Shown piece by piece: positions 53,501-63,169 of a stretch of DNA of 64,000 nucleotides (position 1 is its first letter; every line of letters begins with the position of its first letter). This stretch comes from Gerris lacustris (taxonomy: Eukaryota > Arthropoda > Insecta > Hemiptera > Gerridae), in the NCBI GenBank assembly GCA_951217055.1, contig OX578281.1:61816043-61880042 (forward strand), read 5' to 3'. The notes beneath the pieces are model-generated. The model worked only from the letters and a program-made list of their open reading frames with translations. It was not told the DNA's origin and made no database searches. Both the position numbers and the translations under genes were made by a program.

Positions 53501-55922
53501 CAAACTAAGTAAATTAAGGTAGATAAATTATTATATCTATTTAAAGACCAACAAATCAAAAGAAGAATTAATTCTTATTGGAATAAATGTGGTTGCCTTA
53601 GCTGAGCAATAACAAATCATTTCGAGGTGCGTCGTCGGGACACTACTCGATTTTATAAATGATAAACCAAAATAGTTATTGGTTATACTAGTAAATCAAT
53701 ACCTTAGGAGTATAAACGTTAAGGAAGAGACAGTCCTCAGATCCGACGTATTTCTTTCCTTGTGTTTCTTCAGGTGGATATTTGTCGTAGAACTGATTTT
53801 CTTGTACGCAATCATCTCCGTCCTTTGTTGCGTCGTAGACACCCTCATGAGCTTCTATCTTTTGTGCTTCCTGTTAATAGCGTGAAAATAACAACCTTCA
53901 GATAGACATAGTGCTTTAAGAGTAACGGAATTTTAGTTAATTAATTTCGTCCTAAATTAACCAAAAAGAAAAAAAACCCTTACCGTTTTGCTTATAATAT
54001 ATAAGACGCTTCCCGATTTTTGAACCAAAGAACTACTTTATTGATTTTATGCTATTTCAAGCCATTAATGTCTAATTCGTTTGTTTCCCCCATTCCCCCG
54101 GTTTTTTAATCTTTTAAAATTGTTTCGATTTTTTACATGAATTAAGGTATCAATTTAGCAAAAGTTAATGGTGGGCAGACGATTAAAATTAATCTGGTGC
54201 TATCTGTGTCTGTGGGCAACTTTTGGCAAACCATCCAAATTTCATAAAAATCAGATGAGTAGTTTTGAAGCTAATAGGTGTAAATGGAATGTATGTTTGT
54301 GCGCATGTGGAAGAGAAACAAATGAGCTCAGAAAGTTAAAACTTATATGGGACCAACAATCAACAATGAGCTAATTATGACCTACCATACAAATTTAATT
54401 AAAATCGCAGAAGGTTGGAACTTATATGGGACCAACAATGAGCTAATTATGACCTACCATACAAATTTAATTAAAATCGGATGTGAAGTTTTTAAGATAT
54501 GTTGGTTCGCAAAAATTGAGTGACAGGCTGACAGACAGTAAGACACGGAACCAAAAATGTTCCCTGATGTCTGAAACAGATTTCTGTCTAGGAATTTTTA
54601 GGAACGGAGACATGAAATATTTTCGTTCTTCCAGAACGATCACATAGCTTCCGTTACCTTTGGTAAGCTCGGAAGTAATAATATGTTAAAAATTTAAATG
54701 AAATGGATAATTATAAAGTTTCAGAAAGTTAAATGAAAGAATAATTATATCTTGAAGAAAGTTGAAGATGTTGATTTAGTAGATGAGATATAATTTTAAT
54801 GAAGGAGGACACCGCACCTCACAAAAGTATTCAAAACTAATCGAAATCGAAGTGTCTGTACGGGTACGTTGTGGTGCCGCGCCGGTGCGGGTACGGAGCG
54901 GACATAGTGCGGACAATAGGGGAGTACGACTTGCAATTCTTTAGGTTTTTTATTAAATAATCTAGTTCCCAAGAAATCGATAAAAATAATCAATAAAAAT
55001 AATGACTTTATTGAAATTAAAATAGACTGCCGCTTAATGTGGCACATAGCTTCCTCGCATCCTATCATGTACTTTATTGTAATATCATCATTAAAATTAT
55101 TGTTATATTACTTTATTGTTATATTGTTTATTGTGTAAAAACTATTAACAGTTTTAGCGATCTTTAACACTTCATAGCGGTGTCGCTGTTGAAATTTTTT
55201 TTTGTCTCATTGAATAGATGAAGTTAGATTTTTTTCCCGACCTAAAATTCCAATTTGAAATTTGAAATTCACGTTCACGCGAGCGTTGCTTGTGAACGCT
55301 TGGACGGATAACGTTTTCCAACGAACTCGTCCTGGGCATTGGTAAAATGAACATGTCTACCAAATTTCATCAAAATAGGTCGACATTTTCTCAAGTTATC
55401 GTCGCACGTTTCATAATTCGCGGACACACAGACAGACAGACAGACACGAGACCAAACATGTTTTCTGATGTCTGAAACGGATTTCTTTCATGGAATTTTT
55501 AAAATCGGAGACATAAAAGTTTTTCGTTCTCAAAAGTGAACACAATGCTTCCGTTACCTTCGGTAAGCTCGGAAGCAAAAATGTAAATAACCATCTGTTA
55601 AACGCTTTTTAAATATGTTTAAAAATAAATCGAAATAAATAAATGACTTATTAAGGGATTTAAATACAGTGTCCATGTGTATTTATTTATTATAGTTTGA
55701 GGACAATTAGTGTTTAAGTTATCTTCAATATAAGTTCCCCCAAAGATTTATATAATTTATAATATACAATGAACTAACTTATGTTACCTTAAAGCGAAGT
55801 TTGCGAAGAGGCGGTTTTGCATATCGTATTCCATTGAATGCAGCTACTTGTCTGCCACCCAATGTCTGTACATAGTGTCCTTTGTATTTTCCAAGCTTAG
55901 TTTCGACTATTGGTGACTCCAT
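38545..55922 (-). CDS. Carboxylesterase gene C, 10 exons, one in-frame TAG
   Basis: Tandem paralogue of gene B. Exons: 55788-55922, 53703-53870, 53050-53200, 51758-51943, 50583-50776, 48849-49002, 47147-47325, 45223-45346, 44117-44255, 38545-38722 (1608 nt with the final TAG). Nine exons keep an open frame; exon 7 has TAG at 47206-47204 as codon 370, between an Ile and a Gln codon, where B has Met. Marks: HGGG oxyanion hole, Ser197 in GNSAGG, Glu323 in HDEG, His435 in CHGDEL. Stopping at codon 370 would leave 369 residues with Ser and Glu but no His, hence inactive. Donor of intron 5 is GC, the others GT. The ATG at 55922 matches gene B exactly (45-codon exon 1); an in-frame ATG at 55991 would add 23 residues without a convincing leader. 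It may be a young pseudogene, a null allele, a base error, or a leaky stop. Confidence 0.88.
39485..39710. mobile_element. Foldback/MITE with hammerhead-like tips
   Basis: Inverted arms share 'atcc-cgtcacgaaggggtt' and extend inward to CTGAAGATGC...CGAAACRTCGGAC on both strands. Intron 9 of gene C. Confidence 0.75.
39865..40300 (+). repeat. Rep-A copy, left half of a split copy
   Basis: From TTTACTTTCTCATATAAAGA to 'gagaaaaaagcttaaa'; the rest of the copy resumes at 41754 ('ttaaaacgcggacagag') and ends near 41945 with the B-box-like GGTTCGATTCC. Confidence 0.8.
40301..41753. mobile_element. PIF/Harbinger-like element nested in Rep-A
   Basis: Inverted termini GGTAAGTGTCCATCTGAGAC and (complement of right end) GCTAGGTGTCCACCTGAGAC, flanked by TTAAA on both sides where intact Rep-A has one TTAAAA. 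Arms are rich in repeated GAGACT/AGTCTC. At 40609 a 17-codon frame reads WTDETFLLIELY, the start of a MADF/Myb-like domain, as in the accessory protein of Harbinger elements. No transposase core is left. A second Rep-A fragment (41060-41400) sits inside. Confidence 0.7.
41060..41400 (-). repeat. Rep-A fragment inside the Harbinger-like element
   Basis: Inverted relative to the split Rep-A copy around it; ends with the 'actttctctttatataagaa' terminus. Confidence 0.75.
41945..42850 (+). repeat. Rep-B copy with tRNA-like head
   Basis: Two internal half-repeats (42175-42345, 42475-42620) share 'gggtatcaaatgaaagctgc' and 'ggctggtcctaaaatttcg'. The right end (42715-42820) is, on the minus strand, tRNA-like with B box GGGTTCGATCCC. 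An inverted full copy is at 58495-59400. Confidence 0.75.
43120..44100. repeat. Tandem duplication in intron 9 of gene C
   Basis: 43655-43790 and 43815-43945 are diverged copies ('atgtgcaaaatttggggaag', 'ggttcaaaattgggg'). The rest of the stretch is AT-rich without recognisable features. Confidence 0.65.
44260..45220. other. Intron 8 of gene C
   Basis: 44300-44395 has an inverted pair around GTTTCCAT, and 44640-44680 has AGCTGCTACTGGTAGCAGCT; otherwise nothing recognised. Confidence 0.4.
45350..47140. other. Intron 7 of gene C
   Basis: At 45958 CAGGGGCGGATTGGG looks like a hAT-type terminus but no right end was found. A minus-strand frame of 101 codons at 46150-46455 (Lys/Ser-rich, CNWCSSC near its end) has no family I know and no splice context linking it to gene C; probably mobile DNA. 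Confidence 0.35.
47204..47206 (-). other. In-frame TAG in exon 7 of gene C
   Basis: Codon 370 in a frame that stays open from 55922 to 38547 elsewhere. The following codons are CAA TTT. Confidence 0.85.
47640..48130 (+). repeat. Two tandem Rep-A fragments
   Basis: 47660-47800 and 47870-48125 both end in 'aaacgcggacagtgagagg' plus a GGGTTCGATTCCC-type B box. 48131-48840 is AT-rich with no recognised feature. Confidence 0.65.
49320..50180. mobile_element. Possible 0.85-kb MITE in intron 5 of gene C
   Basis: The ends carry loosely inverted 'gagcct-g...acatggtgatggtt' and complement; 'atagtt' and 'aactat' motifs recur. 49650-49830 is repeated at 53505-53650. Confidence 0.4.
50330..50520 (-). 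mobile_element. tRNA-like SINE fragment, inverted
   Basis: Minus strand reads ATGGGTTCGATCCCATG, a T-stem with B-box loop, then 'acatggctcac', like 33925-34095. Its right end lies about 60 bp from exon 5 of gene C. Confidence 0.5.
50581..50583 (-). other. GC 5' splice site of gene C intron 5
   Basis: Exon 5 ends ...CTTAAA and the intron starts GCAAGT. Genes A and B have GT at the same place. Exon length (194) and the frame of exon 6 demand this border; the only nearby GT (50578-50577) would shift the frame. Confidence 0.7.
50985..51750 (+). repeat. Rep-C fragments in intron 4 of gene C
   Basis: 50985-51120 ('accaaaggtaacggaagc') and 51230-51320; a terminal piece at 51620-51680 ('ggatgcgagtaagctatg'). 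The middle has no recognised feature. Confidence 0.55.
51960..53040. other. Intron 3 of gene C
   Basis: AT-rich; a 24-base poly-A at 52627-52650. Nothing else recognised. Confidence 0.5.
53343..53650. repeat. Partial MITE and shared 150-bp block
   Basis: 53343-53480 matches the right arm of the MITE at 22788-23226. 53505-53650 matches 49655-49830. Confidence 0.65.
54270..55580 (-). repeat. Two inverted Rep-C copies in intron 1 of gene C
   Basis: 54270-54690 ends with the complement of GCTTACCAAAGGTAACGGAAGC; 55020-55580 is near full length. Between them 54830-54920 is a GC-rich patch (GCCGCGCCGGTGCGGGTACG) of unknown origin. Confidence 0.7.
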
Positions 55923-55999
55923 TGAACAGCGTGAGTTGTGTACACATGGAGTAGTTACGGTAAACTGCCATGTGAAGGCAGAGTGTTGCATTAGATAAT

Positions 56000-57295
56000 T
56001 CCACCCCCCTCCATTTAAATCACGTTTTATTAGTCAAGAAAGTGGGGAGAGTCCGTGAAAGTTGAGTATACCCCACAGGGATACCGCAGTAGTAGTAGGA
56101 GGTCGTGCAGTCGTGCAGATGCACTACATTAGAGTGAAAATAAAAACAACACCTGCCTCTTCACTAGTAACTGCATCTTGTTTTAGTTGCTTCTTAATCT
56201 TGCTAAATGGCATGGAAAATTAAACACTTTCCACAAGAGTTATACATTATTGTAATCTACTCTTCAATACGTCTCATTTGATACCTTACTCAAAATTTAA
56301 AATAAATATTTTCTTCGCGTGACGTGAATTATCCCCCATTTTGGAAGGGAAAAGCTGATAAATTTGAGTTCGCTATATTATTGCTCTGGGCACGTCAAAA
56401 CGATCTTTAACCCACTGCCCGGAACATCGGTACTTTTAACCGCTATAGTATACTAAATATTGCCCGGTAGCACTTTAAGTGAACGTAGATGGTTGTGGCT
56501 CGAAGACAGTCTCAGTGGGCATCTTACCTCAAAGGAGAGACGGTTGCCGCTTCGCTACCTGATTTTTTCTGGGCGTAATCATCGATATCGTAGAAGTCTG
56601 TCGGTAAAATCTACCGGTATTCTACATTTGGTTAGATCCTTTCCTGTCCGTAAGATTTACCGATGTTCTATCACTAAACCCGTAATTTTTACCCATGTTC
56701 TATTACAAAACCCGTAATTTTTACCGATGTTATTGTCCAAAAGTTATTGGAACCATACAGACACAGACACAGGAACGAAACTATAGGGTTTCTTTTTTTG
56801 GTTTTACCAACGAAAACCTAAAAAGAAAAGGATAATCATTTGAAAGCTCTGCGCTTTCAGTTGCGGTTCAGTCTATGCACAGGTGTTTAGTTCGGTTTAA
56901 CGCTAAAAATAGCGTTTAACTAGGTTGATTACTTTCTTTACCACCCCAAATTTAGAGGTAAATTTCGCCTTGAAGTATGATTATTCTAAACCTGAACTTA
57001 ATGCCAAATTTCAACAAAATCAGCCTAGAAGTTTAGGCACCCGTGCCGTTTAGGCACACTGTGCCGTCTGCACAGACAACAGACATTTTTAAAAACCACT
57101 TTTTTAGACTATAAAACGTGTAAATCCATTAAAATCGAATTTTCGAGCCATCTCTCTTAATTTAAACTACGTATTTGAGAAAGTAAAAAAACATTGTAAA
57201 GTGGCTATGCCCTCCCATCTATATGTAGATGTGGTATTCTCTATCATTATAGTTTAGGCAGGGTATAAGAAATTATTTTAAAAATAGGTACTTCT
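56000..57295. other. Intergenic region between genes D and C
   Basis: No gene. 56210-56345 resembles the repeat at 63590-63720; 56590-56730 has short tandem 'ttaccgatgttcta' units; 56935-57190 is an inverted Rep-A fragment. Confidence 0.5.
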
Positions 57296-57301
57296 TTTAT
57301 T
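57296..57301 (-). terminator. Poly(A) signal of gene D
   Basis: AATAAA on the minus strand, 15 nt downstream of the gene D TAA. Confidence 0.6.
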
Positions 57302-57315
57302 ATTATGTTTTTTTA

Positions 57316-59945
57316 TTATAATTCGTCTCGCTTGATTTGTGGATTGTCATGTTGCTTCCAAAATGAAAATCTTTCTTTATATAGATCAGAACCAATTTTA
57401 AGCCCATCGGTTGAAATCTCCAAGTATTCATTGCCGCCACTGGATTCTGGCCATTTAATTGTGCTACCTTCAGGTGTTGGGTCACTGAAAAGGAAAATAG
57501 AAAAGCATGTATAGATATTACCTATTTATATCTTCCAGTGGCGACTGCATCATCTCGAAGGGTGTACGTCCCGACGGTTTTGCTCCTAATACTAAAAGTA
57601 TCTTTAGAGTGTGCTCATGGTTTCCTTAATTTAGACAGTTGTGAACTCTACTAAAATAAGGACACCATGAAGACCCCTTAAAATGCTTCTACTATTAGGA
57701 GCGAAACATCGGGACGTATACACCCTTTAAGACACGGTCGCCACCGGAAAACCTAGAACCTCATTATAATTCTAAGCACGGAAGCATAAGAACTTTGGAA
57801 TTTATTTATGCAATTAAGCAAATGTGTAAGATAGTGAATCTTACACATTTGCTTAATATGTGTCCTGCTTTGAAATGTGTCTAATCTCATGCTGGGTCTA
57901 AATCAGTAGATCTGATTGTATTATATTTGAATAGTTGCTTAAAATATCACTTCATGATTATCATATCAGTTAAAATTGCTAGTAAGAGAAGACTTCTTAT
58001 GTCAGTCACTCATGTCATTATTGTCTAAGAATGCGAGCTATTGACCGAGTCTCTGAAGAAAGATATGTATCGAGAAAGAATGTCCTCCATACAGAGATGA
58101 GGTCGTATTGATCATAGTTGGAGTGATCCAAATCAATCTACTGATGGCTGCAAAGCGAAAATGGATTTATCAAAGATTATTGGATATAATATTATTCTAG
58201 ATTATTAGCTAGTATTATTATTATTAATGTCTAAAACATTATGGGGACTTACCCATATTTGGCAAAATTGGTCCACAATTTTAGAAGTTGTCTGGAAACT
58301 ATTGTGTCGGCCTCATTGAGTTCGGCACTGATGAAATAATGAGTTGAGTAAAACTGCAGATGAAGTTCGTCTCCATGATTAACTCCTACTGTAAAGATAT
58401 GCTAATTAATTAACTTGCTTATCATTTTAATTAATTATTTCTAGCCCTGCCAAATTAAGTAATTTAAAAAGTTTGAAAATTGGCACATTTGGTCCTTGGT
58501 ACTTAAGTTTGAAGAAAAAAATCACAGGGAAGTACTTGCGTCCAAGTACTTTTTAGGGTTTTGTAGATGATTAAGCATACCCGTTATGTAATTATGATTT
58601 TTTTTCTTCGATCCTAAGGGTCCCGGGTTCGATCCTCCGGGAGGTCACAATATTTTTTATAGGTAATAACGACAAGATAAATTACATTTTTTAGGAAATT
58701 TTCATCGCCCAACCATACGGTGTAACCATGAATCATTTCAAAATTTTAAGACCTTCCATTATATAAAATTTGGGGGGGGGGATTTTTTTGGGGGTATATT
58801 TTGACTTAAAATTTTAAAAAAGCAAATATATATTTGTATCCTACTCTTCAGCAGCTTTCATTTCATACCCAACACAAAATTTTTAAAAAATAAAATTTTG
58901 GGCGCACTTCACTTTTTCGCGCCCAAAATTAACAATGTTTGAAAATTTGGGATGAACTCCCGGAATTTTCATCGCCCCACAATAAGATATTAGCATGAAT
59001 TATTTCAAAATTTTAGCGCCAGCCGATCTATAGTGGTTGGGGGGGGGGGGAATTTTTTTTGGGTATATTTTGATTTATTTAACCAATAAGGAATGCAACA
59101 TTTAAAAAATCATATATATATTTGTGTCCTACTCTTCAGCAGCTTTCATTTGATACCCTACTCAAAAATTAAAAAAAATATAAATTTTTTGAGTTTACCA
59201 AATTTTTTCGAATAGCGCCTGCGCAAATCTAATTATGAACTTCTGTATATTTTTCCTGTGGTTGGGTTAAAAAGTTTCACCAGTGATTCAAATTTCAGTA
59301 CTTTCGCTTAAACGGTTCGGGCCCTATGAACCAAAGAGCGACGGACGGACGGACACATCACCCTCGGTATAAGGGTTTTGAGAAGTATCTACAAAACCCT
59401 AATAAAAAGGTTCTGGTGGGAGGGGGTGAGCTATAAAGGTAAGGGGGGGGGGGTAAGGTTGATTTTAAGTGATATTGCATGATGGCTATTGACTAATCTA
59501 TTTTAATCTACATTGATTAGGTGCACAAATTTTATTATTTTACAATTACTATTTTTAAGTTTATATTAAAATACTTGTGCTCATAAATTTGTGCCAACGA
59601 ACTACACAATAAGTTTACTTTATTTGTGACAAAGTATTACAATTTCACGTCAGAGATGCATAAAAAACGGTTACGAGGGAACATATTTTCAAAATCCCCC
59701 CCCCCCCCCCCCGGACCCCCTTTGACCCTCCCCCCTCTTCCTCGGAATGTGTCCCTAATGTAGCGGTGAAGACACCCATGCTTTAATCCAGCAATACTAA
59801 AACTTGTGTACTTACGGTTAAGATGACGTAGACTATCTGAGAATGATCTTTCACCAACATGTGAGTATAAATACCTGTAGAGTTTGCCTTTGTGCTTTTC
59901 ACCAGCTTTGTAAAATCCATAATTAAACATTGCATCTGAGAAAAG
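57316..59945 (-). CDS. Carboxylesterase gene D (5' end beyond right edge)
   Basis: Last three exons of a fourth esterase: 59816-59945, 58253-58388, 57316-57484, 435 nt with TAA, encoding the final 144 residues. They align exon for exon with exons 8-10 of B and C, including split codons; exon 9 carries the catalytic His in NHGDEL. Borders are GT-AG. The protein ends in IKRDEL; a C-terminal RDEL resembles the KDEL/HDEL retrieval signals that keep some vertebrate carboxylesterases in the ER lumen, so this copy may be an ER-resident enzyme, provided its unseen N terminus has a signal peptide. No earlier exon could be recognised between 59946 and 64000, which is repeat-rich, so exon 7 lies farther right. 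Its sequence is the most divergent of the four. AATAAA lies 15 nt past the stop. Confidence 0.88.
57533..57753. mobile_element. Foldback/MITE in last intron of gene D
   Basis: Arms share GTGGCGAC, 'aagggtgta-cgtcccga' and 'gctcctaata'; inner tips are a degraded form of the CTGAAGA...GAAAC motif seen at 39485-39710. Confidence 0.75.
58495..59400 (-). repeat. Full Rep-B copy, inverted
   Basis: Inverted counterpart of 41945-42850, with the tRNA-like part at 58555-58655 (CCCGGGTTCGATCCTCC) and two internal half-repeats. Fills most of the intron between the first two visible gene D exons. Confidence 0.8.
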
Positions 59946-59999
59946 CTGGAAAAAATAAACATACTAAACTGAATTTCATTAACTTAATGTAAAACAAAC

Positions 60000-61245
60000 A
60001 AAACTGACTTAATAACTGTGGGAGCTATCTGTGACCTAGACAGACAGACAGACACACACTGACAGACATCCAACTAAAAACCACTCAAATCGTTTTGAAA
60101 ACACCTAAAATGGATAATTCCGTTGAAATCTCAATTTCGATTTTTTTTTTTTTTTGTGAAAACAATACTTTTCCTTTAGGTAAGAAAAAGTAAAAATGAT
60201 ATTTCCATAGTTTTTATCAATGTGATTGGATGGAAAAGATTAAATTTTAATTTTTCGATTTCACGCAGATAGTAATATTTATATGGTAATATAATATTAA
60301 CATTTATATGGTTTTTTAAAAAATGTCTGTCTGTCGTCAGTGCATACGCGAGGAGCCTAAACTACTGGGCCGATTTTAACGAAATTTGGCATACATGTTC
60401 AGAAAAATTATACCCTAGGGTGAAATCTAAAAAGGAATTTTAGATCCAAATATGGAGGCGCTACCCCCCAAAAACTTTTAAAGCTCAATAAAAAAAATGT
60501 TTCTCGAAAAGGTTTCCGACGATTTTGATTAAAAAATGTTAACTGAGTAATTATGAACTCGTATAATATGAGAAAGCTTTTTCTGAGTTGTCTCGGACCG
60601 ATTTTTACTTTCTCATATATTACTTTCTCATATAAAGAGAAAGTATTGTGATGGCGCGAAAATTCCATTTTGAGATTTTGATGGATTTACACGTTTTGAG
60701 GTCCCCTGAGTCCAAAAAAGTGGTTTTTAAAAAATGTCTGTCCGTCGTCTGTCGTCTGTCGTCTGTCGTCTGTGCAGACGCCTGGAGCCTAAACTACTAG
60801 GCCGATTTTGACGAAATTTGGCATACATGTTCAGAAAAATCATACCCCGAGGCGAAATCGAGAAATGAATTTTAGCTCCAAATTTGGGGGCGCTACTCCC
60901 CAAAAACTCTGAAAAAACATGAAAAAAAAATATTTCTCGAAAACGGTTCTGACGATTTTGATTAAAAAATTCTAAAATGTAGTCCATTTGAATACGAATC
61001 CAACGATATAAGCCGTTTTCCCGGGAAAAATCTAGTTCCTGAGAAATTAGCTTAAAACGCGAACGGAGAGAGCCCGGGTTCGATTCCCTACCCAGGAGAA
61101 GTTATTTTTATAATAAATTTTGATGAAAAGTTCAATAATATTTAAATGTACATTCGAAAACTAATAAATGGAAACACTGGGCTAAGTAATTATAAACTCG
61201 TATATGAGAAAGTTTTTCTTAGTTGTCTCGGACCGATTTTTTTCT
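60000..61245 (+). repeat. Rep-E end followed by two Rep-A copies
   Basis: 60000-60190 is the inverted Rep-E end. 60300-60560 is a damaged Rep-A. 60600-61245 is the best-preserved Rep-A here: TTTCTCATATAAAGAGAAAG, four GTCGTCT units at 60745-60772, B box GGGTTCGATTCCC at 61075 and the terminal TATATGAGAAAG. Confidence 0.75.
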
Positions 61246-61860
61246 ACTAAAATAGAGTGCGTATTATACGCGAGTGAAAACAATTATCTTCAGATTTTTC
61301 CAACTTGGCTTTTGCCATTATTGGAAGATAATAAATGTCTGACTGCGGCAGATTCTGACACTGAGAGATAAAATTTTAAACAAATAAGATTGATTGTATC
61401 GAGATGCTACAACCGAAATGTAAAAAGGAAGAGTTTTAAAAAAACTAATTAAATGAAATAGGCAGATTTACCCCTCACAATAAGTAACATATTCGTCATC
61501 ATTTTGAAAGGTGGAGGGGGGGGGGAAACACTAGGTCTTCATACAAAGTATTTGTAATAACTGGCGACAGATTTTGGCTACTTAATAGCCATCTTCAGTT
61601 TATAAATTAGTTGTTCACTTTCCTCAGTAACATAATATCGTAGTGACACACAATATGGATAATCAATTATTAATGATAAAATATAATATGTAGAAAAGTT
61701 AGATATTTTAAATTTATTTTAAGTTAAATTCTTTATTACATCTCAAACATTGGGGGGGGGGGTCGCGTAGTATTTTTTTATTTTATCAATTTGTTTTATC
61801 ATTAAATATGTTAAAATTTATTTGATAATTCCAAATATTTATAATCAAATCTAATTGTTA
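61246..61860. other. Unclassified stretch
   Basis: 61575-61610 has, on the minus strand, CTGAAGATGGCTA and a perfect 5-bp stem GGCTA/TAGCC followed by AAAATC. G runs at 61515 and 61752. No gene. Confidence 0.4.
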
Positions 61861-61862
61861 AT

Positions 61863-62690
61863 CAGGGCCGGATATAGCTACCGCCAGCCCCCGCAGTGCG
61901 GGGGGGCCCACGGTCCTGGGGGGCCCAGTCAGAGATTTTGAAAAATGTTTTTTTTTTCCAAGAAAAAGGCAAGAAGGATATTGTGATCAGTGGCGTAGCT
62001 ATGGACCCGAATTGCGGGCACGTCCCCGCTGCCAGGGGGCCCACAAATTAAAAAAGAAACATGAAACTACTATCTTTGTACCACAATGTAGATGGGGGCC
62101 CCTTTAGAGTATAATTAAATCAAAACTAGAATTATACTCATATACCTTTGTCAGAGGGCCCCATTCAGTGCTGAACGCAAATGTTTCAATTATCATTTTT
62201 TTGTAAACAATTTTTGATAAACTTAAATTTTTTCCTAACGGTTCATGAATACAGAAGTTTGAATTTTTCTGTTTCATTTAGTTACTTAGATTTTTGTGAT
62301 GTTTTCACCTTATTCAATATGGTCAATGCTAATTTAAAGGAGAGAAACTGACTGACAAATCATATTAACTGATATTAATACATTTTACTTTTAATGCAAT
62401 TTTTAAGCTTGCCAGCTACAAAACAACTTAAATATTTGTGTTTTTTAGCCCACCTTAGTTAAACTTCAAAATTCGTCCACGCGCCAAACATCTTTTCCTG
62501 TAAGTTTGGTGGATGTCTGTAAGGACAAACCTGCCCTCAGAAATCCTTAAAACTCATCTTTTTGCACTTAAATTTTAAAAAATTCTCCGGGGGTGGACCC
62601 CCGGACACCCAGCCGTTGTTTGTTCAAAGGGGTCCAGATGCTAACTTGTCCTTGGGCCCGGAAATCCTCTCTGCGGCCCTGATATATAAT
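61863..62690. mobile_element. Possible hAT-type non-autonomous element
   Basis: Left end CAGGGCCGGATATAG and right end GCGGCCCTG are inverted, as in many hAT elements; I do not see an 8-bp target duplication, and the family assignment is tentative. Confidence 0.35.
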
Positions 62691-63169
62691 ACATATATCT
62701 GGTCATTATACATAATAACTAAATCAGCTCAGTTTTTATTTTACCTAAACGATAAAATAGGTATCTTTGAAAAGGATAACGAAAAAAATTTAAGACCCCA
62801 TTGTCGGATAAGCTTGAACATTTTTTTATTTGAAATATTACAAAAGTTAATATAGAAGGGGAGTAGTTATAGGACACCCGGTATAATATTGTTGTTGTTG
62901 TGAGGAGGTAAATTGCATTTTTATTTATTTGAGAGATATTCGCAGTATATTACCCTTCATTTCCATACTATATGCTTATTATTCTTACTTAGGTCTTTAG
63001 GGCATAACTTTAAAGTCAATCCGTTTTTGGTTATATTTCACCTCCTTTTTTTTAGGCATCTTCAGGCCTAAAATATTTTTAAAATTTTATTTCTTATATC
63101 TACATTAACTTTTAACTTACATCTTTATATAACATGTTGACACAACTTTTAAACAAAACGTAACACTTT

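Noticed and set aside
55923..55991. Upstream in-frame ATG of gene C as the start
   Set aside because: It adds 23 residues without a clear hydrophobic leader, while the ATG at 55922 gives an exon 1 of exactly the length found in gene B.
61060..61095. tRNA genes suggested by GGTTCGATTCC-type B boxes (also 29825, 33998, 36390, 41775, 42730, 48095, 50410, 58622)
   Set aside because: No acceptor or anticodon arms can be formed around them; they belong to dispersed repeats.
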